A stretch of 64,000 bases of DNA from Zea mays (GCF_902167145.1 NC_050105.1:118933898-118997897); one strand, 5' to 3'. Counted from the stretch's first letter, positions 33,801 through 44,154 are shown. Notes: generated from the sequence alone by a model not told the origin. Numbers and translations are program-made.

Positions 33801-36507
33801 TGAATTTAGCCTCCAGGAGGCGATGCACCTCCGCCTTGGCGGCTTCTGTCTTTTCATCTGACATCTTGCGAAGCTTCTGCTTTTTGGGTCGCACCGAAGG
33901 GTCAATCCCCAGGCTGTGTTCGATTATGGCTCGGCTGACTCCGACCAGATCGAGGGCAGACCAGGCGAAGACATCTTTATTCTTGGCCAGGCAGCAGAGA
34001 AGTTTCTCTTCTTCAAGTGACGTGAGGTCTTCGCTGATAGTTACAGTCTGCTTGGGCGTGGCCTGATCGAGGGGGACAGTCTTGGTCCCGTCTTGGCACT
34101 GCAACTGTGCCTTGTCGTGCTGCTTGTCGGTTGGGCTAGCCGGCGCGGGGACTTCGCGCTGGGTCGTGAGACAGTGTACATTTCTCTGACCGGGCACGAA
34201 GTCCCGCTCTATGTTGCGCGCCGTCTGCTGGTTGCCGTAGATTGTGATGGCGCCCAGCGGGCCTGGTATCTTCATACATAGGTACAACCCGTGGATGGCG
34301 GCTTCGAATTTGTTGATGGAGCCTCGGCCCATGATGGCGTTGTACGGATATACCATGTCGACAATGTCGAAGGTTATTTGCTCACTTCGGGCATTGGGTG
34401 CTACACCGAAGGAGAGGGGCAACTCTATCTTGCCAACTGGAAAGGTGCCCTTGCCGCCGAAACCATACAACGGGTTGTCCGAAGGCTTCAGCAAGCTGTG
34501 GCTTATGCCCATGCGGTCGAAGGCGTGGAGGAAGATGATGTCCGCCTGACTGCCGTTGTCGACGAGGACTTTGTGTAAGTCCCAACCTGCCACGCTGCAG
34601 TTGATGACCATTGCGTCGATGTGGGGGGCGCTGCGTAGGTCGACGTCCCGCGCGTCGAAGGTTAGCGGTATGTGGGACCACTTCGTCTGCACGACTGGGC
34701 CAGTGACGGCGACATGGTTGATGCTGCGGTAGTGGTCCCGCTTCTGCCGCTTGGTGTCGAAGTCGGTGCTTGACCCCCCTGTTATCATGTGAATGACTCC
34801 GCGATAAGGTTGATCGGCGAAGTCTTCTTGCTTTGGGGGATGGGGAATGTTTTGGTGTTGCTGGTGTGGTGGTGGGGGTGGAGGAGGTACGATTTGTACT
34901 TCCTGATGATGTTGGTAAGCGTGGTGCGGTGGATGCGGAGCGGGGGCGTGGACGTATGGTGGAGGGGGTGGCTGGTAGTTATGCGCGACAATTCTGGGAT
35001 TGTCGGCCGGCTGCGCCCTCGCCATTCTATCTCTGGTGGCCTTCGTCTCGGGGCAGTCTTTGGTCTGGTGGGCGCAGTCTTCGCCGTGGAAAAGGCAATA
35101 GAACCGGCGCGGCGGCTGCTGCGCCCGCCCTCGACCCCTGCCGCGCGTTCCATTTCCGCGGCCTTGGGGGGGATATTCCTGGCGGCGAGGGGGGTCAGCA
35201 GCAGGCTGTTGGTTGACGATGTTGTGGACTTGCTGCTGACTGCGGCTGTCTCGACTGGAGTCTGGCTGCGAAGTCCTTGTCCACGTGCGGCTGGACTGCG
35301 GAGTCTGACTGTTGGGTTTCCGTTGCGACTCAACCTTGCGCTGGTGGAGCTCTTCGGATTTGGCATATTTTTCGAAGAGCTGATATAGCTCCTGCAAGCT
35401 CTTGGGTGGATCCCTGATACAATGGCTGTAGAGGACGCCGGCCCGAAGGCCATTGATGGCGTAGTGGATAGCGATCTGATCGTCGACAGAAGGCAGCTGT
35501 GACTTGAGTGTTAAGAACTTGCGGTAATACTCCCGCAGAGTCTCCTTTTCCAGCTGTTTGCAAAGCGAGAGCTCGGCCAAAGCGTCGGTGTCTGGACGGT
35601 ACCCTTGGAAGTTGAGGAGGAACTTGTCCCTGAGACTTCGCCACGAATCAATGGACAGCGGGGGCAATCTGGTGAACCAGGTGAGTGCTGGGCCCTCTAG
35701 GGCGATGATGAAAGACTTTGCCATTGTGGCCTCGTCCCCTCCGGCTGATGCAACGGCGACTTGGTAACTCATGATGTATTGCGCCGGATCGGTGCTGCCG
35801 TTGTACTTGGGGTATGCCCCCGCTCGAAAGTTGGCTGGCCAAGGCGTCACTTGCAGGTGTGGCGCCAGGGGACTTCGCTCGTCGAGGTAGTTGATCCCTT
35901 GGAATGGCGCGCCGTGCTGGGGGGCGTAGTCATGCTGGGGGAAACGCGGGTTCTCCGGCTGCGCCCGGTGCTGCAGGGGTTGGCCGTGCTGTCGGCCGAG
36001 GTAGCCTTCGCGCATATCCTCCGGCTGAGCGCGTTGTTGGAGGGGTGGTTCTTGCTGCAAACCGAGGTGGCCTTCGCGCTGCATCAGCGCGATCTCGCGC
36101 TCGAGGTCTTGGGCTTTCTGCTCCTCGTCGCGTATCATTTGCCGCACTTTGGCTAATGCGGAAACACGTTGGCGCTTGGCCTCCAGTATCTCTTTCTGCC
36201 TCTGGAGATTGCGGTTCCTGAGGCGCAGGGCGCGCAGCTGCAGCTGTTCTTCTGTTGAGACGCCGAGGGCCTCACCATCCTCCGTGAGGTCGGCGCCTTC
36301 CAGTGGGGCGAAGACTGGGGGCGGCTGCGACTGTCCTTCGGTTCCGCAGGTGCGGAAGGTGTCGTCTTCGCCGGTGTGGGGAACATTGTCCTCAATGGGC
36401 TCTTGGTGGGTGGATTGGGTGAGGGCGAGGGCCTTGCCCTTTCTTGCGGCCAGCAGTGCTGCCTTCGCAGCCTCGTCAGCCTTGGGGTTAGCTCTCTTGG
36501 GTGCCAT
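30838..36507 (-). CDS. Gag-Pol polyprotein of element F (complete)
   Basis: One uninterrupted frame of 1889 codons. The ATG at 36507 (MAPKRANPKADEA) is chosen because it follows the primer-binding site; upstream codons lie in the LTR. Order by approximate residue: Gag core (YNGSTDPAQYIMSYQ to LQELYQLFEKYAKS), a Cys/His knuckle-like CLFHGEDCAHQTKDC, protease with VDNGSQADI (649), reverse transcriptase with YVDD (1027), RNase H with IHCDGAW (1312), the integrase HHCC zinc domain (HSGTCGSH, CEACQ) and core with GLDIVGP (1616), TVDNGKQF (1675) and VVERANGK (1710), ending NIDNLRKFFV. All catalytic Asp/Glu residues expected for the family are visible. Protease has DNG where many have DSG or DTG, as in other Tat elements. 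With near-identical LTRs this may be a mobile copy. Confidence 0.95.
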   Translation of the reverse strand: MAPKRANPKADEAAKAALLAARKGKALALTQSTHQEPIEDNVPHTGEDDTFRTCGTEGQSQPPPVFAPLEGADLTEDGEALGVSTEEQLQLRALRLRNRNLQRQKEILEAKRQRVSALAKVRQMIRDEEQKAQDLEREIALMQREGHLGLQQEPPLQQRAQPEDMREGYLGRQHGQPLQHRAQPENPRFPQHDYAPQHGAPFQGINYLDERSPLAPHLQVTPWPANFRAGAYPKYNGSTDPAQYIMSYQVAVASAGGDEATMAKSFIIALEGPALTWFTRLPPLSIDSWRSLRDKFLLNFQGYRPDTDALAELSLCKQLEKETLREYYRKFLTLKSQLPSVDDQIAIHYAINGLRAGVLYSHCIRDPPKSLQELYQLFEKYAKSEELHQRKVESQRKPNSQTPQSSRTWTRTSQPDSSRDSRSQQQVHNIVNQQPAADPPRRQEYPPQGRGNGTRGRGRGRAQQPPRRFYCLFHGEDCAHQTKDCPETKATRDRMARAQPADNPRIVAHNYQPPPPPYVHAPAPHPPHHAYQHHQEVQIVPPPPPPPHQQHQNIPHPPKQEDFADQPYRGVIHMITGGSSTDFDTKRQKRDHYRSINHVAVTGPVVQTKWSHIPLTFDARDVDLRSAPHIDAMVINCSVAGWDLHKVLVDNGSQADIIFLHAFDRMGISHSLLKPSDNPLYGFGGKGTFPVGKIELPLSFGVAPNARSEQITFDIVDMVYPYNAIMGRGSINKFEAAIHGLYLCMKIPGPLGAITIYGNQQTARNIERDFVPGQRNVHCLTTQREVPAPASPTDKQHDKAQLQCQDGTKTVPLDQATPKQTVTISEDLTSLEEEKLLCCLAKNKDVFAWSALDLVGVSRAIIEHSLGIDPSVRPKKQKLRKMSDEKTEAAKAEVHRLLEAKFIEPVAYPTWLSNVVMVQKKSGKWRMCIDFTSLNKSCPKDNFPLPRIDKIVDSAAGCEVMSLLDCFSGYHQIYMKEEDKASTSFITPFGTYCFVRMPEGLKNAGSTFSRLTKTVLEGQVGRNVFTYVDDIVVASKNKEDHLADLAETFASMRDARLRLNPEKCVFGVRQGKILGYLVSRRGIEANPTKIQAIVDMSPPQSARDVQRLTGRMAALNRFISRSAERSLPFLKTLRGAKDFAWGPEQAAAFASLKQYLTELAILTSPDSSLPLLLYVAASPHAVSAALVQEQTVEGAVRQCPVYYVSEVLTPSKCNMTELEKVAYAVVMSSRKLRHYFEAFKVRVTSDRGLGELFRNPEASVRIAKWAAELSGYHISFEPRTAIKSQVLADFVVDWTGPVTQPDPSTEKVWTIHCDGAWCHAGAGVAAVITSPAGVKHRYAARLSFALESDKCTNNIAEYEAVILGLRKLRALGVTTCIIKTDSKIVAGQVEKDYAAKDPALMQYLAAIRSLERQFKGFTLQHVDRAKNEEADALAKAAAKGEPLPSDVFFHTIGTPAVRSPEGLQITNDSEGHRIVHLIMTEDWRAPITLFLQGYYHPTDVSEAKRLEHRSRDFALIEGQLYKKGVSQPMLKCVTETEGIQILREVHSGTCGSHAGPRALAAKVIRQGFYWPAMICAANRVARSCEACQKFSPRSGNPSQYTKLVAHTWPLQRWGLDIVGPLPTAQGNLKFAFVAVEYFTKWIEARAVSTITSKTAQKFFWQNIVCRFGVPSELTVDNGKQFDNQDFKDFCFSIGTKLAFASVYHPQSNGVVERANGKIFTAIKKMLLDEKKGRWTDLLPEAVWALNTTECRATGFTPFRLLYGSEAMTPQEIKHGSPRTAPSATPDVDEPTSKDLIDGDRVFALQALNKYQAQTKAWRDRAVIPKEFSAGDLVLIRTARTESKGKLEPKWEGPFIVKTKASPSAYRLATPDGEDLEHSWNIDNLRKFFV

Positions 36508-36530
36508 CGCGGGTGGTTTTGTCGTAGCAC

Positions 36531-36545
36531 GAACGGTGGGCGCCA
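36531..36545 (-). promoter_or_regulatory. Primer-binding site of element F
   Basis: On the minus strand TGGCGCCCACCGTTC begins 2 bp after the 5' LTR. The tRNA is not assigned. Confidence 0.7.
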
Positions 36546-36547
36546 AA

Positions 36548-37022
36548 TGTGGGAACTTGCTCTCTGCTGCAAGTGGGCCAACGGGGGTGAACAATGGCGA
36601 CAACAGGGTTACGTGCACGGGGGCAATAGCTCTGTTGATCTAGCCTCTCACGGGCACTGTGCGGGGGTATTTATAGGTGTCCGAGTGCCCAGCGTCTTGT
36701 CTTAAGGACGCATGTGCCCTCAGACGCCTAGATTATCCCCGGAATATTCCCATAAAGCAGGGTTACAAGCTGTAATTACAAGTATGCCTTTACAAGTCAG
36801 GCCCGTAACACAGAGGCGGCCACGCGGGGCCCGTTACAATGGGCCAGATCACACGTGGGCCTTGGGGCTGAATGAGGCCGCGCCGTGTGAGGACGTCGCC
36901 GCAGGTCTTCGTCAAAGTGTCGAGTCCTGCGAAGGGTGTCCCTGCCCGCTTTGCCTCCGTCGGACCAGCGGCTGCAGCGAAGGCCTGGAGCGAAGGGTGG
37001 CGTCTTTGCCTTCGCCCCAACA
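36548..37022 (-). repeat. 5' LTR of element F
   Basis: 475 bp, identical by eye to 24921-25395 except at 36551, where TGTGGG replaces TGTTGG. That base is at the U5 end next to the primer-binding site. TATTTATA at 36668-36675 is the TATA box (TATAAATA on the element strand). Confidence 0.95.
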
Positions 37023-37671
37023 CCAGTTCACCGGTAGAAAATTCTTGGATTTTTGCGAGGATCACCACATCCGGGTGGACTGGGCCGCCGTGGCTCATCC
37101 CATGTCGAATGGGCAAGTAGAGCGTGCCAACGACATGATTCTACAAGGGCTCAAGCCTCGGATTTACAACGACCTCAACAAGTTCGGCAAGCGATGGATG
37201 AAGGAACTCCCCTCGGTGGTCTGGAGCCTGAGGACAACGCCGAGCCGAGCCACGGGTTTCACGCCGTTCTTCCTGGTCTACGGGGCCGAGGCCGTCTTGC
37301 CCACTGACCTGGAATACGGCTCCCCGAGGACGAGGGCCTACGACGACCAAAGGAACCAAGCTAGCCGAGAAGACTCGCTGGACCAGCTGGAAGAGGCTCG
37401 GGACAGGGCCTTACTACACTCGGCTCGGTATCAGCAATCCCTGCGATGCTACCACGCCCGAGGGGTCCGACCCCGGGACCTCCAGGTGGGCGACCTGGTA
37501 CTTCGGCTGCGGCAAGACACCCGAGGGAGGCACAAGCTCACGCCCCCCTGGGAGGGGCCATTCGTCATTGCCAAAGTTCTGAAGCCCGGAACGTACAAGC
37601 TGGCCAACAGTCAAGGCGAGGTCTACGGCAACGCTTGGAACATCCAACAGCTACGTCGCTTCTACCCTTAA
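37023..37671 (+). pseudogene. Integrase end of element E, downstream of element F
   Basis: Continues the frame cut at 24920, starting at the second CCAGT copy with FTGRKFLDFCEDHHIRVDW. It contains the catalytic-Glu motif NGQVERAND and the C-terminal part ending NIQQLRRFYP with a stop at 37669-37671. No damage within this segment. An open frame fuses it to the neighbouring F LTR, but that is a product of the insertion. Confidence 0.92.
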
Positions 37672-40600
37672 GATGTTTTCAAGTTGTTCATATACCTCGC
37701 ACCCACGCAAAGTTTAGTCAACAAGGAAGGGTCGGCCTCGCCTCGGCAAAGCCCGACCCTCCCTCGGGGGCTAAAAGGGGGGAAACCCCCTCTGCGTCAA
37801 AATTTTCCTCGAAAAAAGATCTCTTTTACCAGAATATCTTTCGTGCTTTTTGACTACTTCGAAAAGTGGATCCTGGAAATGACGGAGTACGCGTAAGCGG
37901 CAAGGCCGACCGAGCCAAGGGACTCCCACGCCTCCGGGATACGGATACCTCACTCATCACCTTCCGCGAGAAGCAACTCTCGCTCGCACAAACATCCCTG
38001 TTACCGACAAAAAGTCCAGATACTCGAAACAAGAGGAAAAGAGACGCAGCTTTACAACGCAGCGAGGGTGTGTGTTCTGGCCTCTGGCGGCCGCACAAGG
38101 CACACGCTACAAAACAATCTGATCCTGCAGGCAAGGGTCTTCACGCTGGAAGGGAGCTGTAGCGGCCTCGGCATCGACGATACCTTCAGCGAGGTCCGAC
38201 CCAGCCTCGGACGGCGATGTGGTCTAGGGACTTCCCCAGGAATCCGGCCCGAGCAGGCGGCTCGGCCGGTTACCCCAGGGGCCTCGGCCAACCATCTCCC
38301 AAGGGCGCCAGCCCGACCTGAGGCCTCGGCTGATCAACTCCGATGTCGGTCCCGCCGACGGACAACCCGGCTAGGCTCCGGCCAACCAGGTTTCATTCTC
38401 AAGCCGACTCCGCCTCTGTTCATACTGATATCGCTACCCCCGGCCTCGGCTCATCGAAGAGCGGCCGAGGGGTCCCTTTAACTAAGCTAGAGGAGCCTCG
38501 GACAGCAAGGCCGACCGAGCCGAGGGACTCCTACGCCTCCGGGATACGGATACCTCACTCGTCACCTTGACACGGGGCGACTCATGCTTGGTGAAGCGAT
38601 TCAGGCAATCGACAGGCGAGTCTTAGTGCTCGAAAATGAGGAAAAAACACGGCTGTGTGCCGTAATTACATACATATTTAGGCCCCGAAAGCCGTAATGA
38701 ACAAAAACGCTGGCATTCGGAGTGCCATTTCAAACGGAGCTCCGGCTCCGTCTCCACGGGTATGGACAACCTCCACGCCGGGGAAGCCTGTGGAGCGACA
38801 AGCTCTGGGCGAATCACCAGCAAAACGCGGGTCGCCCCCAAGCACACCGGCAGATCCTCGCTGCCATCCTCGCCGCGAATGCGAGGAAGAGGGCGGAATG
38901 TTGCATCCTAGCTGGGCGGCAACAGTTCGCCTTCCCCGGCATGGCTGGAGGACGTCTCCGCCGTAGGGCTAGAGGGCGATTGCCACCACCAGAAGCTGGA
39001 AGAAGAGGTGGTCCGCCGACCCGCGCAGGAGGTGGAGCCCCGGCTCGCCTCGCCCCCCGCCCCAGCGAGGATGGCGAACAACCTCAACACTGAGGGCGGG
39101 GTCGGGATCACAGCCCGGTTTGCCTCTCCCCATCCAGGGGCTGGAGGTCACCGTCTTGGGTGACCACCGGCGGAGAGGAGCAACCAGGCTGAGTGATGAA
39201 AATCCTTGAAGCCGAACGATGGCTGAAAGGTACCAACTCCCACGGAGTGGCATTCCTCCAACGGTGAGGCGAAAAGACGGTGGGTTCCCCCTATCCGGGG
39301 GCTTGGAAGGTGGAAAGACACGACGCATAAGGGAGGAAGAAGACATGGTCGCCTTCCGAAAGGGGTCGCCCTCCTTTTAAAGGCAACTCTCCCTACGTGC
39401 GCCCCCAACCGTCACGGGCTGAGTCTTCTCCAACACGCTCCAAAGCCCTCCCCTGCGGCGTGGGGGCTGGGACCCGCATGACGTGCAGACCGGCTCCGAG
39501 CAGAAGAAGCCAAATCGCCGCGCGTGGTGCACGCAACCGCCCAGCGGTTACAAGTGACCCTCCACTTTTGCCCAGACCAACGGGCGAAAGAGGCGGGCAG
39601 CCATGCAGGCGGCGTGCAACCGCGCCAAGTGGATGCGCTTCTCCGACTCCCGACACGCCAGCATGGAGGCCCAGGCCCACGCGTCGCGCAACCGGCGCGC
39701 CGGATGCTGCATGCAAGCAACTGCACCGCCACTTGCACCACCACCGCGCCTCCTCGATTGCGGAACCAATACCGCGACTCGAGGCGACCCAGCACGCGAC
39801 CCAGCAGCGCCAGCCTGACGAGGCGGTCAACGCGGCCAAAAGTGGGCCGGCAGTAATGACGGTGGCAGGCGCGCGGGAGCAGCGGTCACGTCGTCAGCCA
39901 AGCTCATGTCCCATCCGGGGGCAGCAAGAGAACCCCCTCTCACGGCGTGAAGACAACGCGCCCGTGATCCGTTCCTCGAACGGCTCGCGCACGCGCAACG
40001 GCCGCCCTGCCAACAACTCACCCCGTCGCATTAACTCCACGGCGGGACAGGCGGCGCTTCTGGCAGGAGAAGCGGGCGACGCTTCGCCTTCGCCGTAATA
40101 ACCGCGCCAAAAAAGGTATGCCACGTCGTTCGATTTCGAATCCTTTTCCTTTTTTCCTCTTTCTCTATCTCTTGCAACAGGGACCGGGAAAGGGGGATAC
40201 CCCGAAAAGGATCCTTCCCCATGAAGGAACCGGGCTCCGAGCCCCCCCTACTGATCAGAGGTTCGAAGGCTGGCCCTCCGAGGGGTTCAACAGTCGCCTC
40301 AGATCGCGTGGGCCCTACACCCACTACTGGTCAGAGGTTCGAAGGCCGGCCCCCCGAAGGGCTCCACGGCCGCCTCAGGCTACTCGGGCTCCGCACCCAT
40401 TACTGATCAGGGGTTCGAAGGCTGGCCCCCGAAGGGTTCACAGTCGCCTCAGACGCCGAGCGAGGGATGACCAGGGGTACGTTCGATACATAACCAAGGC
40501 TCGGGCTGCGCTCCCGAGGTACCCTAGGACATTTCCGAGACCAGCGGGAGCGATCTTGTAACGGAATCCCATCGGAGAGAGGCATCGAGCCCTCGAACCC

Positions 40601-41185
40601 CGTCGCCAGGGGACCGGGTCCGGTAGATCACCCGCAGGTACTTTTGGGCGTGCCTCTGGGCCCCTAGCCGACCCCCAACGAACGGGGCACGGACGTCCAC
40701 TCGGATTACCCGCTTGCAGCTCACCGGAGACACCATGTTCGGTGCCCATCGAGGGTAACATGGCGCTCTCCCCCCTCCTCCTTGTGGAAAGGCGACGTAG
40801 GAGCGTATGTAAAAAAGCCGAGTCGGTCCCTGATCGCCCTCTCGCCTTGTGCGGAGGCTCGGGGGCTGCTCTCGCAAACCCGACTCCGGCCGAACCGTTG
40901 ACAGCGTCAACATACCAGCCCGAGAACTTGGGCCCCGACCGTGCACCCGGGCTACAGCCAGTTCGCATGAGGGAACCACCAGACCAGCCGAAGCATTACG
41001 CAAGGCATTAAGACCTCGGGGGAGTGAAACCACTCCTCCGAGGCCTCGGGGGCTACACCCGGCGGGTGCGCTCGCGCGCACCCACCGGAACAAAATGCAA
41101 CCGAGAAAGGATGGTCCCCTTGCAAAAAAGTGCGACGAAAGCCTCCAAGCGAGTGTTAACACTCCCTTCGAGGCTCGGGGGCTAC
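37672..41185 (+). other. 3' non-coding region of element E
   Basis: 3.5 kb against 5.2 kb in element D. The first 450 bp and the last 1.2 kb match D (5168-5640; 9180-10385), but no antisense domain like that of D and F is recognisable between, so it appears lost or replaced. The block GCCGACCGAGCC...GGATACGGATACCTCACTC occurs twice (near 37902 and 38511). The 76-bp array is at 40250-40460. GAGGCTCGGGGGCTAC before 41186 is the likely polypurine tract. No gene supported. Confidence 0.65.
40250..40460 (+). repeat. 76-bp tandem repeat in element E 3' region
   Basis: ACTGATCAGAGGTTCGAAGG-type units start at 40250, 40326 and 40402. Orthologous to 9471-9690 in element D. Confidence 0.85.
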
Positions 41186-42970
41186 TGTCGGGGACCATAA
41201 TTAGGGGTACCCTCAAGACGCCTAATTCTCAGCTGGTAACCCCCATCAGCATAAAGCTGCAGAGGCCTGATGGGTGCGATTAAGTCAGGGATCAGTCCAT
41301 ACGAGCGACTCGATCACGCCTCGCCCGAGCCTAGCCTCGGGCAAGGGCAGCCGACCCCGAGGGGTTTCCGTCTCGCCCGAGGCCCCCCTTTTTAAACGGC
41401 GGACACATCTCCGGCTCGCCCGAGGCCTTGCCTTCGCTAAGAAGCAACCCTGACTAAATCACCGCGCCGACCGACCGAGTCGCAGGAGCATTTAACGCAA
41501 AGGTAGCCTGACACCTTTATCCTGACGCGCGCCCCCCGGCAGAGCCGAAGTGACCGCCGTCACTTCGCCGCTCCACTGACCGGTCTGACAGAAGGACAGC
41601 GCCGCCTGCGCCACTCCGACTGCAGTGCCACTTGACAGAGTGAGACTGACAGGCAGTCAGGCCTTGCCAAAGGCGTCATAGGAAACTCCGCTCCGCCCGA
41701 CCCAGGGCTCGGACTCGGGCTAAGCCCCGGAAGACGGCGAACTCCGCTCCGCCCGACCCAGGGCTCGGACTCGGGCTAGGCCCCGGAAGACGGCGAACTC
41801 CGCTCCGCCCGACCCAGGGCTCGGACTCGGGCTAGGCCCCGGAAGACGGCGAACTCCGCTCCGCCCGACCCAGGGCTCGGACTCGGGCTAGGCCCCGGAA
41901 GACGGCGAACTCCGCTCTGCCCGACCCAGGGCTCGGACTCTGGCTAAGCCCCGGAAGACGGCGAACTCCGCTCCGCCCGACCCAGGGCTCGGACTCGGGC
42001 TAAGCCCCGGAAGACGGCGAACTCCGCTCCGCCCGACCCAGGGCTCGGACTCGGGCTAGGCCCCGGAAGACGGCGAACTCCGCTCCGCCCGACCCAGGGC
42101 TCGGACTCGGGCTAGGCCCCGGAAGACGGCGAACTCCGCTCCGCCCGACCCTAGGGCTCGGACACCGCCCTGGCCTTTGCCGACGACCTCCGCCTCGCCC
42201 GACCCAGGGGCTCGGACTCGGCCTCGGCCATGGAAGACAGACTCGACCTCGGCTTCGGAGGAGCCTCCACGTCGCCCGACCTAGGGCACAGGCCCGCCAC
42301 GTCAACAGGAAGCGCCATCATCACCCTACCCCGAGCCGACTCGAGCCGCAGAGAACAAGACCGGTGTCCCATCTGGCTAGCTCCGCCAGATAGGCAATGA
42401 TGGCGCCCCGCTAGCCCTGTGACGACGGCGGCTCTCAGCTCCCTTACGGAAGCAGGGGGACGTCAGCAAGGACCCAACCGCTCCGACAGCTGTCCCTCCG
42501 CCAGGCTCCGTTGCTCCTCCGACAGCCACGACATCACACCAGCAGGGTGCCAAGATCTCTCCGGCTGCCACATTGGCATGTACTTAGGGCGCTAGCTCTC
42601 CCCCGCTAGACACGTAGCACTCTGCTACACCCCCATTGTACACCTGGATCCTCTCCTTACGCCTATAAAAGGAAGGACCAGAGCCTTCTTAGAGAAGGTT
42701 GGCCGCGCGGGGACGAGGACGGGACAGGCGCTCTCTTGGGGCCGCTCGCTTCCCTCACCCGCGTGGACGCTTGTAACCCCCTACTGCAAGCGCACCCGAC
42801 CTGGGCGCGGGGCGAACACGAAGGCCGCGGGATTTCCACCTCTCTCACGCCCGTCTCCGGCCACCTCGCTTCCCCCCTTCGCGCTCGCCCACGCGCTCGA
42901 CCCATCTGGGCTGGGGCACGCGGCACACTCACTCGTCGGCTTAGGGACCCCCGGTCTCGAGACGCCGACA
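41186..42970 (+). repeat. 3' LTR of element E
   Basis: 1785 bp, TGTCGGGGACC...GACGCCGACA, followed by TSD CTAGT. It has eight 56-bp units (about 41687-42140) and keeps the 43-bp segment with TTTTTAAACGGCGGACACAT that is deleted in the 5' LTR. TATAAAA near 42664. Confidence 0.95.
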
Positions 42971-42975
42971 CTAGT

Positions 42976-43690
42976 AGAGTGTGTAAAATAGGGGATGTGA
43001 AATTATAGATAACATTGTTTAGAGAGAGAAGTTTGAAACAGAGGATAATATAAGAGATTGAGATAGCTTGAAATGATAGAACTTGTTATTTAAGGACATT
43101 CGGTCTCTTCTTCCCAATAGCTAGCTATCATGTTTTCTGGATTGAACTAAAATTACCAAAAGCCCGTTGAAATACACGTTATGACTATGAATTATAAATT
43201 TGGAATGAATTACTGCTCGTGTATTTTTCTCATTCAACAATCTGATCCTATTTGGATCTTTACATTGAATTCTATTTAATAATCGTAATTTAGATATAGA
43301 CTGATTAAGCTAATATGGTTATGTAATATGCTTTTATCTGTTAGGAGATATTTATGTGCTATATTTTTATTATAGAAGAACGAATAGAAGAACGTGTTAT
43401 AAATTGTATAGTACAAAAATATCGTAGTAATACATAAAATGAATTTCTATTTCTCATCTTATAAACTTAAGATAGATTTATGTCATAACTTTAGAAAGTT
43501 ATGAAATGACAAACTTTAAGTCAAAATAGTCTACTGTATTAAGAGATTCTAATTTCTCCAAAATGACGCCCCTAAAGTGAAACATTAAGCAATTTTCGAA
43601 GGGCACATGAATTAAATGTTAAATTCAGTGAAACGTGCGAATTGAGTCCAAAACTCCTAATTCTGAATTCTGAAATCTACCTATCTTCAT
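42976..43690. other. AT-rich DNA between element E and the SWIB gene remnant
   Basis: No gene, repeat or element end recognised. It continues the host sequence interrupted at 17185 and probably holds the upstream region of the SWIB gene remnant. Confidence 0.4.
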
Positions 43691-43699
43691 TTTATGATG

Positions 43700-44154
43700 A
43701 CTAGGCTCATTACGTACCCCTTCGGCCCTTTTGCTCTTCTCCTCCCCACCCAACGTGGCGGTGCTCCTTCTCCCTCCCCCAGCATCGGCTGTGCACGATA
43801 CTTCACACCGGCGTCGCCCCCTCCTATAGAACTCCCCACCCTCACCCCGTCACGCCCTCCTCCACTGAGTGCAGCAAGTGCTGATCAGGTGCATGAAACC
43901 CTGTTTCTGTTTGATGTATTCGACATAATTTGTTCTTAGTATTTGCGTTAATTTGCTCTGATTTGTTCCGCTCCGTGATTGGCTCGATTAGTTCGATTAG
44001 CACACTCTCCTTCAAATCCAGAGTCACTTCTTCACGGTGGGTGGGCGAGAGATGGTGCTGAGGCGGGCGACAACCGAATGCCCCAAGAAGGTTGCGGGGC
44101 TGAAGGATTTGGTGAACCTACTGACCCAGCTGCGAGAGTTTGCCGGAGGCCGGT
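43700..44154 (+). pseudogene. SWIB/MDM2-domain gene, 5' part (UTR, intron, first coding exon)
   Basis: A C-rich leader (about 43730-43888) is followed by a likely 5'-UTR intron (43889 GTGCATG to AG at 44021). ATG 44052 starts MVLRRATTECPKK, then LKDLVNLLTQLREFAGGR up to 44154. This resembles the N-terminus of small plant SWIB-domain proteins (relatives of Arabidopsis At4g26810 and the UAF30/BAF60b group), where a VNLP-x-LREF-x-G segment precedes the SWIB domain. SWIB proteins act in chromatin or RNA polymerase I complexes. At 44155 the coding sequence stops matching and repeat sequence begins, so the middle of the domain is missing. The matching end is at 46387-46585. The family comparison is from memory, so the identification is moderate. 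Confidence 0.5.

Larger units (their letters stand above)
24921..37022 (-). mobile_element. Element F: young Tat-lineage Ty3/gypsy element with an antisense spliced gene
   Basis: 12,102 bp between TSD copies CCAGT (24916-24920 and 37023-37027), inserted into E's integrase a few codons after the second catalytic Asp. It lies on the minus strand, with 5' LTR 36548-37022, primer-binding site 36531-36545, Gag-Pol 36507-30838, a 79-bp array 29600-30607 and 3' LTR 24921-25395. The plus strand carries a five-exon gene (25764-29425) with its own TATA box. The two 475-bp LTRs differ at one base by eye, so insertion was recent. Everything needed for transposition appears present. Grande- and Gyma-like families are candidates but the name is undecided. 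Confidence 0.95.
17186..42970 (+). mobile_element. Element E: Tat-lineage Ty3/gypsy retrotransposon, split by element F
   Basis: Complete element between TSD copies CTAGT (17181-17185 and 42971-42975). Parts: 5' LTR 17186-18985, primer-binding site at 18988, gag-pol frame from 19046, insertion of F (24921-37022) inside integrase, integrase end 37023-37671, a 3.5-kb 3' region and 3' LTR 41186-42970. Without F and its duplicated CCAGT the element is 13,678 bp, the size of large Huck-type maize elements. Three in-frame stops and the F insertion make it inactive. Its LTRs differ by about ten substitutions outside the tandem array plus three length changes. Confidence 0.95.

Noticed and set aside
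30938..36643. Plus-strand frames opposite F's Gag-Pol, some over 150 codons
   Set aside because: Shadows of the intact minus-strand polyprotein; no domain of their own.
36712..37671. A 319-codon fusion protein joining LTR sequence to integrase
   Set aside because: The first third is F's LTR; the fusion arises only from the insertion point. Only 37023-37671 is annotated.
39397..40098. 233-codon frame in the 3' region of element E
   Set aside because: Arg/Ala/Pro-rich low-complexity translation of GC-rich DNA with open frames on both strands; no similarity to the antisense domain of D or F.
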